Assembly: GCF_029873635.1 (NCBI RefSeq)
Contig: NC_080420.1
Span: forward strand, 51,289,457-51,353,456
Source of the DNA: Malania oleifera
Taxonomy: Eukaryota; Streptophyta; Magnoliopsida; Santalales; Ximeniaceae
Length of the DNA: 64,000 bases
Direction: 5' to 3'
In this document: positions 10,746 through 21,470 of the stretch, one piece after another
Layout: each line of letters starts with the position of its first letter
Position numbering within the stretch: position 1 is the first letter of the stretch
Program-made: the position numbers and the translations under genes
Notes under the pieces: generated by a model
Told to the model about the DNA's origin: nothing
Database searches by the model: none
Seen by the model: only the letters and a program-made list of their open reading frames with translations

Positions 10746-11361
10746 TGTATGTATCTAATGTAGGATCAGGGAGGGTGACCTACTCCTACTGTTAACCCTC
10801 AAATCAACACATACATCAGCAACATTTAAATTGAAAATTGCATAAACCCAAACGTAAACAATATAAAGTAGGCTATGTTTCACATGTTTAAAGGATTTTG
10901 AAAGGGTGTATAACTTATTCCAAAATTCAATCTCAACGATTCGTTCACAAAGGAATCAAGTTATATGTTGTAAAGATGCTATTTCTATCATTCAAGAATA
11001 TAAGTTCTAAGTTAGCAAAGCAATATTCCCACAATTAACAAAGTAAGTGTAAAAAAATTGAAAGTTAAAGATTATGGTAACTTTAGTTGCCTAAAGTTTC
11101 TATAAATAGAATTCCAGATGGACAGTAGAGAGTGAGTCGACTGAACCAATGAGCTCAGTTACATTAAAAATTTCAAAAACGAAATCTTGGAAGTCAGTAG
11201 CAAGTTAGTCGACTGAACCAAGGACTTTAGTTGCCTGAACTCCTACGGGTTTTGAAGAAAATGCTGAAATTCGAAGGCTATTTTTAGGCTCAGAAAATAG
11301 GTATTCAAATAAGGGTTCACAAACCAGTTAAGGGTTAGGAAAATAACAATTTTACCCAAGA
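10746..11361 (-). repeat. LTR-like fragment with GTCGACTGAAC motifs
   Basis: Near 10755 the minus strand has caccctccctgatcctaca, resembling the U5 ends of the SIRE-type LTRs. 11110-11260 holds repeated agtcgactgaac motifs like those in the other LTR upstream blocks. Both borders are unclear, and the orientation rests only on the U5-like tail. Confidence 0.4.
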
Positions 11362-12046
11362 AAATGTTGGATACTTGGTTTGATTCACCACAAACTCATA
11401 TCAAACCGTAAATATCCTCGGAACAAGCTTTAGCACAATGAAAGTAAGCTATTGTATATATGAAAGTGACGTAGGTGAGAGGGAAAATATGGTGATGATG
11501 ATGTTGGATAGATAGTGGTCTCTGACCACCTAATCTTTGGAGAGAACACATGGCCTCTCGCCACTCAATCACAAGGGTTGGACAAAGCTATAACAAGCCT
11601 TAGCAAAGGAAAATCCTTTCAATATCATTATTTAGACTTAGCTTCCTTTTTTAGTATTAAAATGGAGATATATAAGCTAACTTGGGGGAAAAAACATTGA
11701 CTTTCTTCACAAGCATGGGGGATAGGGCATGGGAAAACTCTCATGGGGAAAAAAAAAAGTAGACACACAATTTTCTAAACTTGCACATGCAAGCAAGTTG
11801 TCTTGCATGTCTACAAATTAAATACAAACATAAGTCAAAAGGAAGGCCCAATGGAGCGTGTGGGGCCAACATGGGTCTTAAACTTGGACATGCAACGTCA
11901 TATCAACATGGGTCTTCTTGTACCAAAGGTCTTCAAAATACTCCATGTGTTCCTGCTAGAGTTACAAACTAATGTAGACATCCAGAGACTGTCCAGGTGT
12001 CACCATGTTGGTGAAAGATAGGGGTAAGGGCTGATGATCCCTATCA
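11362..12046 (-). repeat. presumed 3' LTR of the chromovirus
   Basis: On the minus strand a purine run (gggagaga) is followed at 12046 by tgatagggatcatcagccc, a plausible LTR start. A TG on the plus strand at 11362 (tgttggatacttgg) gives a matching end and a length near 685 bp. No second LTR is available for comparison, so the outer border is tentative. Within it lie a poly-A/T run (11750) and no clear TATA box. Confidence 0.45.
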
Positions 12047-12627
12047 TCTCTCCCAGGCCTAAAAGAATTCTTTTTTGAGGAATAAGAAGTGAAGTACTGG
12101 GAGTATAATTCTGGGTTAAGACAAATAAGGTATTCTTTCAAAATCCAACAACGCTCAAAAATTTGTTTACCTTTCCACTCGACCAATAATTTTTTATATG
12201 ATCCAGCGTGTGTGAATGTTGTCTTATCATCTGGGTTTTCTTCAATTTCAACGTAGTTCTTGGGTATGGGTAAAGATGGCAATAAAGGCAGTTTATATTT
12301 TTCAGGTTCATGAAGAGTGGGGAACGGAGTGGGATAACTTGCAAGGTTAAAGCTTGACGGCTCCACAAAAGTAGATGCTTTAAGAAATGGGGTTAAGTCC
12401 TCAGCACGAAACACATTACTAATGGCAAATTCAATAGGAATATCAAGCATGTAAGCATTATAACTGATTTTCTTTAAAATTTTGAAAGGACCCATCTTTT
12501 TGGCATGCAACTTTCTTACTTTTCCTACAGAAATCTGTTCGGGATGAATGTAGACCATAACTACATCACCCTCTGAAAATTCTTGTAACATGCGATGTAT
12601 GTCAAACCCTATATTTGTAATGCTCAT
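11962..12627 (-). pseudogene. gypsy integrase C-terminus with chromodomain
   Basis: 221-residue open frame. Residues ~15-60 (FSEGDVVMVYIHPEQ, KLHAKKMGPFKILKKIS, NAYMLDIP) form the GPY/F-type integrase C-terminal module. Residues ~143-180 (YKKLLVEWKGKQIFERCWI...LNPELYSQY) look like the short chromodomain that steers integration to particular chromatin. The last ~30 codons run across the purine tract into the LTR, normal for a pol reading frame end. It is joined in frame sequence to the integrase core upstream, from which a stop at about 12628 separates it. Confidence 0.8.
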
Positions 12628-13300
12628 TTTTCATTAATCTTCCTTCTTATTTCAGAGCGTAGGTCATGTACGTGTTTAGGAAAAGAAGCATCGGCTTGTT
12701 CACTCACTCTAACCTGTGGAGGTAATGGGACAAGATCTATTGGTTTCCTTGTCTGATAACCAGAGACAACTTGAAATGGGTTAAGGCCTGTGGTTCTATT
12801 TACTAAGCTATTAAATGCAAATTCAGCCATCAGAAGACATAAATCCCATGAACCTATCTTCTCATTTACTAGGCATCTTAAGAGGTCACCTAAGCTGCTA
12901 TTAACTATCTCTGTTTGCCCATTAGTTTGTAGATGGTAAGCACTAGAAAACTGGAGTTTAGTGCCTAATATTGCCCACAAAGTTTTCCAAAAGTATCGTA
13001 CAAACTTTACGTCCCCATCAGAAACAATGGTCTTAAGAAGACCATGCAGTTTTACAATTTATTTGAAAAAGATGGATGCAATTTTTAAGGCATCATGTGT
13101 TTTGTTACATGGAATAAAGTAAGACATTTTGGAAAATCTATCCACAACAACAAACATAGAATCATTCTTTTTGGTAGTCCTAGGGAGTCTTAAAACAAAA
13201 TTCATTCTAATATCATGCCAAGGGATATAGGGTACATGTAAGGGAGTGTATATTCTAGTGTTCTACTTTCTACCCTTTGCAGATTGACATGTTCCACAAT
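12624..13300 (-). pseudogene. gypsy integrase zinc-binding tail and catalytic core
   Basis: The HHCC end HCGTCQSAKGRK reads at about 13295-13260. The core follows with WHDIRMNF, VVDRFSKMSYFIPC, VSDGDVKF (second Asp) and QTNGQTEIVNSSLGDLLR, which contains the DDE Glu. FNSLVNRTTGLNPFQVVSGY closes the core. The longest open piece is 12980-12624. Isolated stops occur at about 13243 and 13060. Catalytic residues themselves appear conserved, so decay is recent or moderate. Confidence 0.8.
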
Positions 13301-13980
13301 GAGACAAAACTCTAGCGACATCCCTTTTTAGACAAGGCCAAAAGAACTTATCATCTACCATAGAAATGGTTTTATCCCTACTAGAGTGACTTGCAGCACC
13401 GCCTGAGTGCAATTTCCCATATTAACTGGTCACCTAAAGATGCAGAGGGTATACACAACCTATTTCCTTTGAATAAAAATCCTCCATGGATCACAAAGTC
13501 TGGATGGGATCTGGGAAGTCCTTGTAGCAAGTCAGAAAAATGTCACCAAAATTCGAACATTGAGAATATTCTTTCTTGATACTCTTGAAGCCTATTACTC
13601 TCACTTCCAAAGTTTGTAAAGTGGCCACAACTTGGCTCAAAGCATTACATGCCTATTATTTAGTTTCTTTTGGGTGCTTAAGTATTTAAGGGCCTAGTGG
13701 TGAGAAAAGAGTACAAACTCTTGTGAGAGTAAGTAATGTCTCCAGTGCCTGAAATATTGGACTACAAAAGAGAATTATTTATCATAGGCAAAGTAACGCT
13801 GCTTGGCATCATTCAACTTTTCACTGAAGAAGGCAACAGGATGGCCCTCTTGACTCAACACTCTTCTTATGCCAACACCAGAAGCATCACAAGCTCCTTC
13901 AAACAGTTTTTGAAAATCAAGGAGGTGTAGCATAGGGGCTTTTGTCATCCGGTCCTTAGTATCTAAGAAGGCTTTGGTTG
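13301..13980 (-). pseudogene. gypsy RNase H remnant and linker
   Basis: On the minus strand the RT C-terminal and RNase H region is readable at about 13960-13740: CDASGVGIRRVLSQEGHPVAFFSEKL and YFAYDK. This contains the catalytic Asp of DASG. From 13740 to 13300 the tether and linker region is frameshifted repeatedly and only short matches remain (LKYLSTQKKLNNRH). Confidence 0.65.
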
Positions 13981-13990
13981 TAACTTTGGG

Positions 13991-14790
13991 TCATACAAAC
14001 TCTCCTTTCTTAAGATAGTTTGTAATAGGTGTCATGATAGTACTGAAATTCTTAATGAATCTTCTATAGAATGTGGCTAACCCATGGAAACTTTGTTCTT
14101 CATGAATATTTCTTGGAGTAGGCCAATTTTGGATAGCCTTGACCTTCTCAGGGTCAACATAAAGTCCACTCTTAGATACAACATATCCTAGAAAGATTAT
14201 CTGAGGAGTCATGAAGGTACACATTTTTAGATTTGCATACAATTTCTACTCTCTTAGTACTTTAAACACTCTTTTTAAGTGATCTAAGTGCTCTTTCCCT
14301 GTTTGGCTATTAATTATGATGTCGTCAAAATAGACAACAGGGAAATGCCCAATGAAAGGTCTTAAAATTTGAGTCATTACTCTCATGAAGGTGCTTGGTG
14401 CATTAATGAGACCAAATGGCATTACTAACCACTCGTACAAGCCATCTTTAGTTTTGATTGCAATCTTCCATTCACTTCCTGGTCTTATTCTAATCTAGTG
14501 GTATCCACTCCTAAGATCAATTTTGGAAAAGATATTGAAAACAAAAATTTGATCCAAAATATCATCCAAACTGGGTGTGGGAAACCTATATTTGACTGTG
14601 ATTTTATTAATGGCTCTACTGTTAATGCCCATTCTCCAAGTTCCATCTTTCTTTGGAGTAAGAAAGGCGGGACATGCACATGGGCTCATGCTTTCTTGAC
14701 TAAATTTCTTACTTTTCAACTCATCAACTTGCCTCTTCAGTTCCTTATGTTCTTTAGGATTCATCCTACAGTGAAGCAAATTGGGTAAAG
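13991..14790 (-). pseudogene. gypsy reverse transcriptase (RVT_1)
   Basis: Open pieces on the minus strand are 14779-14495, 14440-14246 and 14242-13991. The first has SPCACPAFLTPKKDGTWRM, INKITVKYRFPTPSLDDILD and FSKIDLRSGYH. The second has [18 protein letters not shown] and the catalytic YFDDIII (both Asp kept). The third has [20 protein letters not shown] and [12 protein letters not shown]. Two single stops (about 14484 and 14243) break an otherwise continuous domain. The aspartates coordinate metal for DNA synthesis. Confidence 0.85.
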
Positions 14791-15069
14791 ATGATCCCAG
14801 AACAAGATCTATAGCATGTTGAATGCCTTTTATCTGAGTAATTCATTCAGAGCTTTAGAGACAACATCCTCAAATTCAGCAAGAATAGGTGACACTTCAT
14901 GTGGTGTCTCATTATTAAGAGTAGAGGAGTCATTTTACTTAGTTACCACGTAGACAACCTGTGTCTCCTTACTCTCTTGCTCAAATTGATTTTTTCTTAG
15001 AACATGCAAAGAAGTTCCAACCTTCTCTATTTTTTTCAAGATTTTCTTTTCGTTGTTTTTTTTGTCCTT

Positions 15070-15279
15070 CTAAGGCTCTAGAGGACTCAAGACAATCTTC
15101 TTTCCGTTACACCTAAACGTATAGGTGTCAGCACGACCATGGTGTGCAACATCCAGATCATACAGCCATGGTTTTCCTAATGGAATATGGGCAACATCCA
15201 TAGGAAGGACGTCACACCAGATTTCGTATTCATAGTCCGCAATCTTGATAGGGACTAAGCAGCTATGGGTTACAAACAT
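15070..15279 (-). pseudogene. gypsy aspartic protease C-terminal part
   Basis: A 69-residue frame has YEIWCDVLPMDVAHIPLGKPWLYDLDV followed by HGRADTYTF, the segment after the active site in chromovirus proteases (usually ..IPLGRPWQFD..). The active-site region upstream (15300-15450) is frameshifted, with GGSCMNVISK-like sequence readable on the minus strand near 15370. Between protease and RT (15069-14791) only a decayed linker is seen. Confidence 0.7.
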
Positions 15280-15488
15280 GGTGTGACACTTAACTAAGCA
15301 AATTTGTAGGGATTGGGATGGGCTTCAACTTTCAATGCCAATTTTTCGAAAGCTGATTTTGAGATCACATTCATGCAACTTCCTCCATCGATGATCTTCT
15401 TGAAACTCTTATTTCCACACTTGATATAAGTATGAAAAATTGAAGTTCGGTGCCAATTCTCTTATTCTTGAGGGGTCACCATAATACA

Positions 15489-15692
15489 TCACATAACATT
15501 CACTGTAGCATTTTCATCTTCTTCAATGGACAATTCATCCTCATTTGCTACTTCTTTGGGAATATAAAGGTGTTCCTCTCCCAAATCTTCCTCTTTGTCC
15601 TCTCTTTCAATTGCTAATTTCCTAGTGGGGCATTGCTTAGTAAAGTGGCCCTTTTGTGACACTTGTAGCACACATTGTTGGCCCAAGAGTAG
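15489..15692 (-). pseudogene. gypsy gag zinc knuckle fragment
   Basis: KGHFTKQCPTRKLAIERE reads on the minus strand near 15660-15605 with a partial CVLQV before it: a CCHC knuckle with a frameshift between its Cys pair. Acidic sequence with EEDENATVNVM follows. The upstream gag is absent, because the sequence changes to copia LTR at about 15693. Confidence 0.7.
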
Positions 15693-17298
15693 AGTCAAAG
15701 GGGGGGATGAAATATAAATTTCTATACAAAATATAAATTTTTGTAAGATACAAGCAATTATATCACAATAGATGAAATATAAATCATGCACAAGATGTAA
15801 AATAAAGAGTAGAGTAGATAAACTTAACATTGGTATTTTAACGCGGTTTGACACCAAGCCTACGTCCATGCCTTGAGACCAACTCAAGAATTCAACAAAC
15901 CACTAACAAACTCCTTCACCGGCAGAGAAGCCTTACAACATGGGAAAAAATCTCTCATTGCTCACCAAGAGCCTTCACACGGGAACAAATCCTACAATGC
16001 TCACCCAGAGCCACAAGGTTCACCAAGAAGCCTTGCAAATCGGTTCACCAAAACCTTCACCAATTGGTTCGCAAAGAACCTTTTATAATAACAAGATGGA
16101 GTTCAAATAAATAATTCTTTAATTGAGCTGATATCAATTACAATAGAACCTCGCACTAATCTCTCAAGAAATGAATCAAATAAGATTAGTGAGTAAGAGA
16201 GAAATTGAGCACTTGATATGAAGAACTAAAATGCAAAGTGCTTAGGTTTTGTATTAAAATATGTTAATCACTAAACTCATCTAAAAATCATCAAAACCAT
16301 TGCTAAAAACGTCTATGGACTTGTATATATAGGCAAAGGGGCGAACTAACCCATTTATGGTTGTTGGGCATTTAATATAAAAAGCTATTTTGAAACATAA
16401 CCGTTTTTCGCCTATTGGTGTTCTGTTTCCGTCCCAAACTGTCGACGATTTTATGCAACCATAGACTATTTTTCCCTGAAGGTCTTCAACATGAAAGTAA
16501 TGATATTTTTTCTTAACTTTCCATAGACACCAAGATCGTCCTTTTTGGAGTTCTCAAGAAAACGTTATGCTTCAAATACTAAATGGTGTTCATGAAATTT
16601 GAGAGGTGTATAATTGAGGTTTTAAACCCAACTAGGACCAAGTTTGTAAAATATTATAACACTAATTTGATTTAGAACTTGTCCTTATGAAGTTTCATTT
16701 GTACATAAGATATCTTGTGAATGAAAACGCATTTGAAAGCTTATTTTGATAACTTATATGCTAGTATGTCCTTTATAAAAATATACTTGACTTTATTAAG
16801 TCTTTACGACATAAATGGGACCAAGTATTTAAAAGTTTGAAATAATAAGATGTTAAAAACTTGTCCCTTATGAAAACATATTTGAGTATAGGATATTTTT
16901 GTCAAACTTTTTGTTTTTCTTTGAAAACCATGAGTATTGAGTTTGTGACAGTGAAATCCTATATACCCTAGTGTCCTAGTATGCATATGCATTTTGCTCA
17001 ACTCTTGCTCAAAAATCATGCATGAAAAAAAACCACAAGAGTTACAATGATTCCTACCTCAAAAACTCCCCATTACTTATAATTCTACATCAAGCTTCCT
17101 TGGATGTGCTTAAGTTCTTCTGAGTGAGTGTCGAATGTCTACTTGGTCTGATCTTTTCCATTGATTCAGTACCTTCATGCATTTGTCACTTGTATCTATA
17201 CTAACTTGATTTGCAAAGATGGATTACACTAGAAACAACAAATAGGTTAATATCATCAAAACACATTAAATATAATTATGTAGCCATTAAGGCTAACA
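15693..17298 (-). repeat. SIRE-type copia LTR A (downstream LTR of the cluster)
   Basis: Collinear with LTR B (21471-23205). Both share caattatatcacaatat, a ggtattttaac[a/g]..ggttt..accaagcctacgtcca segment, and a start at the high-coordinate end (minus strand tgttagccttaatggctac). The low-coordinate end lacks the terminal ~35 bp and abuts chromovirus gag. A minus TATA-like tatata lies at 16325-16330, below a short block around 16440. A minus-strand purine tract precedes it. Confidence 0.75.
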
Positions 17299-17485
17299 AT
17301 CTCCCCCTTTTTGATAATGTTTAACCTATAAGATTTTACTTAATCTTTGCATTTGAATTTGTACTTGTCATAGCTTGATAGCAAAGACTAGTCTTCCTAG
17401 GACCACTAATGGATTGTTATCATCAAAACATGACAATATTAAGAACATGTAGCCACCAAGGCTAATAATCTCCCCCTTTTTGATG
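17299..17485 (-). repeat. duplicated purine tract plus LTR-start segment (169-bp spacing)
   Basis: On the minus strand, aaaaagggggagat precedes the true LTR start at 17298. A second copy of the same tract precedes tattagccttggtggctac at 17467. The 169 bp between them resemble the first part of the LTR. The same arrangement recurs at 19402/19570. Confidence 0.7.
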
Positions 17486-18929
17486 ATGGCAAATCATTGG
17501 TGTTCTTTATAGGGTATAATTCAAAGCTCCCCCTTAATTTATGCATATTGTTAAATAGGACTAAAATTTGCTCCCCCTTACTATATACATATAAGGCATA
17601 ATAAAAATATTCAACTAGATATTTAATATCCATTGGAGCTTCAACATACAAACAATCGTAGAAAGTTCATTTAAGATAAAACAATAAGCAAGCTGAACTT
17701 TCATATCCCCACATACATTTCTCCCTAACAAAACAAAAATTCTCCCTCGTTGATCATCATAAAAAAAGAAAAAAAAAAGATACTATTCATTTATCTAAAA
17801 TAATTTCTCCCCCTTAAGATTAATTTCCATGGTGGTGATGCCACTTGTTGGTGGATTAAACTTTACATGTTAATCAAATATGGACATTTTCCATAAAGAA
17901 TTCATGCTTGTGATTTGAGCATGGTAAATATGTCCTTACTGCTTGGCCAAAAGCATTTAGATGAAAACTAGGCTCTATTTAACAATGCTCTTAGTTAATA
18001 GGACACATGTTCTCCTAATTTGCCACTAAAAGGAAAGTATTCTTCTAAACATATGCTCACAATGATATTACAAACAGATGCTTGATTTTTGAATACCACT
18101 TGTTATTATGATTATCTCCACTAAAATTCAACTTTATGAATGCTATGTTTTACATATTCTAACTATGTATCCAAACAAAGCATATATCATCATAAACAAA
18201 TTATGTAACTAAGGAAGATATATTTTGTTCATAGCATGCTTTTGAACCTTTGTTCAACACTCAAGTTATTCATATTAGAATTCAAAGGTTTCTATTTCAC
18301 CAAAAAATTTATTCCTAAAGAACAAACTTTAAAAAAATATATATATACTTGTGAGGGTGTTCATGTTATTTCATCCCATAAGCTATTGCCAATACTTCAA
18401 TGTAAAAAATTTAATCAATAAAAAAGGATACATACATGTAAGAGATCATATTGGTTTTGACATTTGAACTCATCAATATTGGCTTGATCTTCTAAAATTC
18501 CCAACATAGTAATTAAAAAATTTTTAAATGCATAAGCTAGGATTTTATACTTTGAGCACATCTTAGTCATCATATTTCCTTTTTATTTTTACCTAGGTGT
18601 AATTAAGTCTACCTAAATCATATTTCCTAATCCTAGGTTCTAAGGAAGCAATATTCAAAAAATCATGTAATTCTTTTTGGTACCCATTCTTCCTTGGCTT
18701 TCAAGGGATTTGTCTTCTTTACTACCCATTCAAGCTTCCTTTCTTTGCCTCTAACTCCTCTATAAGGGCAAAAATATCGTATGTGACTCTTTCTTTTAGA
18801 TTATAAACAAATTTTGTTTGTGTACGTGTAAGGGTTTTGACTTATTTGCTCCATTTTTTGCTTGATGAGGCATAACCATGTGATTTATAAGAGGATTTGA
18901 AAATCTTTTTTTGTAAAAACTAACAATTA
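17486..18929 (-). pseudogene. second internal region of the copia cluster: gag C-terminal remnant, no pol
   Basis: From 18920 downward the minus strand matches 20450-20220: ggttatgcctcatcaagc, then cacatacgatatttttgccc, aggcaaagaaaggaagcttg and gaagaatgggtacc. This is the decayed knuckle and the WVPK-like end of a gag. No protease, integrase, RT or RNase H motif follows. The rest (18600-17486) is A/T-rich untranslated DNA like 20200-19590, with several clusters of 3-5 pyrimidines on the plus strand (purine tracts on the minus strand). Confidence 0.65.
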
Positions 18930-19170
18930 TGGTGTGATCCCAGGAGGGTAGTGAATTGGGTTTTAAAACTTTTTGGCTAAATTAAATTTACCATTCACCA
19001 CAAATCATATCTCATTCAAAAATATAAGTGTGTATGTAAAATGAATTAAGTAATGTGTACAAACATACATGTGTGGAACATATCTCATTTAAATTAAATG
19101 TGTGTATGCAAAATAATTATAACATTAAATGAACAAGCATACACGTATGGAATTTAAAGTGCAGAAATTA

Positions 19171-19225
<55 letters not shown>

Positions 19226-19402
19226 ATGTTATTGAGGTTCGGCCAATCAATTTGATCTTTGCCTTCTGCCCAATACTTCATGTATTCGTCCCTTGAGCTT
19301 GTACTAAACATAATCTACAAACATTGGAAACACTAGATATAACATATAGGTTAATATCATCAAAACATATAAACCATGATTATGTAGCCCCCAGGGCTAA
19401 CA
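18930..19402 (-). repeat. internally deleted SIRE-type LTR
   Basis: From 19402 the minus strand copies the start of LTR B for about 150 bp (tgttagccctgggggctacat), then jumps near 19235 to the R/U5 part (ggttcggccaa, (GA)n, ..gatatgatttgtggtgaat). It ends near 18930. About 1.3 kb of LTR middle is missing. The U5 part is closest to the plus LTR at 9632-10299. Confidence 0.65.
19174..19221. repeat. (GA)n microsatellite
   Basis: About 24 uninterrupted GA units inside the deleted LTR, next to ggttcggccaa. Other LTRs here have short tctctctc at the same place, so this is an expansion of an LTR feature. Confidence 0.95.
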
Positions 19403-19590
19403 ATCTCCCATTTTTAATGATGTCTAACGTATTACCAATATACTTAATCTTTGCATTTGTGATTATACTAATCATAGATTAATATGCAAAGATAAGCTTA
19501 CCTTGAACCACTAATGGGTTGGTATCATCAAAACAAGACAATTAAGCTCATGTAACCTCCAAGGCTAACACTCTCCCCCTTTTTTGTGAT
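19403..19590 (-). repeat. duplicated purine tract plus LTR-start segment, second instance
   Basis: Tracts at 19403-19415 (degenerate) and 19571-19585 each precede a tgttagcct-like LTR start. Spacing is 168 bp, against 169 bp at 17298/17467. Confidence 0.65.
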
Positions 19591-20219
19591 GACAAACCAT
19601 TGGTGTTCTCTAGAGGGTATATTTTAAAGCTCCCCCTCAAATTATGCATATTCTAGAAAGGGACTAAAATATGCTCCCCCTTACTATATACATATCTACA
19701 ATTTGCTCCCCCTTACTTTATGCATATAAGGTATAAAAATATTTAACTATATTTTTCATATCCATAAGAGCTTTAAACATGCACATACATACATACATAC
19801 GTACATTTCTCCCTTATATGCATAACACCAAAGATATAACACCGCAAAACTTTTCCCCCTTTGATCGTCATCAAAAAGAGAGGTGATATTCATATAAAAA
19901 AATCGCCCCTTTAAGATTAGTTTCATGGAGGTGAGGTGAGTATGTGCTAATCACATAAGCCAATTTTTGGTGCTAAACTATGACATCTGAATTGCCCAAA
20001 TTGGCTTCCTTACTTACTCATGAATGATGATTTCTAAGGTTTATTATGACTTGATGTTGGATCAATCATTCCATGATCATTCAAATATGGACATTTTCAT
20101 AATAAGCACAAAATATTCATGCTTGTAATTAAAGCATGGTAAATGTGTCCAAACAAGTTGGTAAAGCACATGTGGATGTAAACTTGGCTTTATTTGACAA
20201 TTCAAGGATCACGTGTTTC
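19591..20219 (-). other. post-gag untranslated region of the pol-less copia
   Basis: A/T-rich DNA between the truncated gag and the duplicated purine tract, with minus-strand purine clusters (gggggagc at about 19635, 19678 and 19708) and an acat/tacat run (19783-19802). I see no reading frame of retroelement type. Confidence 0.55.
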
Positions 20220-21407
20220 CTTTGGGTACCCATTCTTCCTTGGGTGCCAATGGGTTGGTTTTCTTCACAATCCATTCCAACTTCCTTTCTTTGCCTCTAT
20301 CTCCTTTATAAGGGCAAAAATATCATATGTAACCCTTTCTTCCACAATATAGAGAAATTTAATTTGTGTGCATGGGTTTAGACTTATGAGCATTATTTGT
20401 GCTTGTTGAGGCATAACCATGTGATTTGAAATTCCTTTTGCAAGGACCATTTCTTTTAACTCCCAAGACCTTTTTGAAGTTTTCTTTTCCTCTTATGGCT
20501 TTACCATGATTTTTATTTTTTGTTTTACAAGAGAGTATTTTCTTTCACAACATTTTCAATTTGAGTTTTCAAATTCCCTACTTCTTGAAAACATTCATGG
20601 TCTTTTTGAGCTTTTTTCAATAAGCTCCTTATTTTCATTTTTCAAAGAGCAATTTTCATCTTTCAAGGAGGAACAAAGACAAGGTTCCTTGCATTTTAAC
20701 AATTTTTCCTCGAAGCTTTTTAGTTTTACTTCTAAAATTTCATGCTCTTTTTGTGAATTTTCACAAAGCTCCTCATTTTGCCTTTTAAGAAAATCATTTT
20801 CTTTCTTTAATGAAGATTCCCTTTGTTTTAACAAAGTGGGCTCTTTCTCAACATTTTTGTTCCTTCTTTGTACAAGAACTACTTCATCATACAATTTAGC
20901 ACAATTTTTTACAACTTCATCATATAAAGGAGTATAATCATCATCTTCCGAACAACTTTCTGCTAGTTCATTGGCTACAGAGCAAAAATGTGCTTCTCCT
21001 AATGTGTTTTGATGAGTAGTACTAGATGAATCTAAAGTGAGGTCTATTTCTTTCCTAAGCTCTTCATGGGTGCTTTAAAGCAAATCTCACATTTCTTTTG
21101 CATTTTCACATCCGCAAACATGACTATATTCAATATCATTTAAAGCACAAAAAAAGAAATGCTTTGCTTTAAAATTAAATTCAAATAACCCCTTTTCCGT
21201 GCTTGAAAAATTTTCTATTTCTTTCGGTTCCCCTTCTTCATTTTTAAGATGTGGTCTCCCTCTGAAATGACCTTGCCACAAATTCAAATTGTACACTTGA
21301 ATGAATATGGCCATATGATTTTTCCATGCTAGGTAGTTGGAACTGTTAAACATTGGTGGTTCATATACGAACCATCCATGTGAAAAGGTGCTCACCGAAT
21401 ACTCCAT
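20220..21407 (-). pseudogene. gag: copia gag, pol-less element
   Basis: On the minus strand gag starts at Met 21407, 46 bp inside the PBS. Residues 1-106 hold PPMFNSSNYLAWKNHMAIFI (the copia gag N-terminus) and FNFKAKHFFFCALNDIEYSHVCGCENAKEM (the UBN2 ALD..E motif). After a stop, 20894-20595 encodes a 99-residue Lys/Glu-rich coiled coil. A decayed knuckle, CGRKGYI-YFCP, follows at about 20340-20300, then WVPK-like residues at about 20225. Instead of protease, A/T-rich DNA follows directly to the purine tract. This start was chosen because it is the first Met after the PBS and is in frame with the domain. Confidence 0.75.
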
Positions 21408-21452
21408 TGATCGTTTATACTTTGGATTTTACTCCAATAAATTCAAGCGCCT

Positions 21453-21465
21453 CACTCTGATGCCA
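21453..21465 (-). other. primer-binding site, degenerate Met-tRNA type
   Basis: Minus strand TGGCATCAGAGTG, two changes from TGGTATCAGAGC, 5 bp from the LTR end at 21471. Confidence 0.75.
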
Positions 21466-21470
21466 CTTGT

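Larger units (their letters stand above)
11362..15692 (-). mobile_element. Ty3/gypsy chromovirus, from gag knuckle to 3' LTR
   Basis: Reading down the minus strand: gag zinc knuckle (15690-15489), protease (15279-15070), RT (14790-13991), RNase H remnants (13980-13300), integrase (13290-12047) and a C-terminal chromodomain, then purine tract and LTR. RT preceding integrase defines Ty3/gypsy, and the chromodomain defines chromoviruses. The protease and chromodomain wording suggests a Reina-like clade, which is unverified. The 5' LTR and most of gag are missing: the element ends at 15692 against a copia LTR. Confidence 0.85.

Noticed and set aside
15848-16114. two overlapping plus-strand frames
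   Set aside because: They lie in copia LTR A (ggttt..accaagcctacg segment repeated in LTR B at 21665-21898), so they are non-coding LTR.
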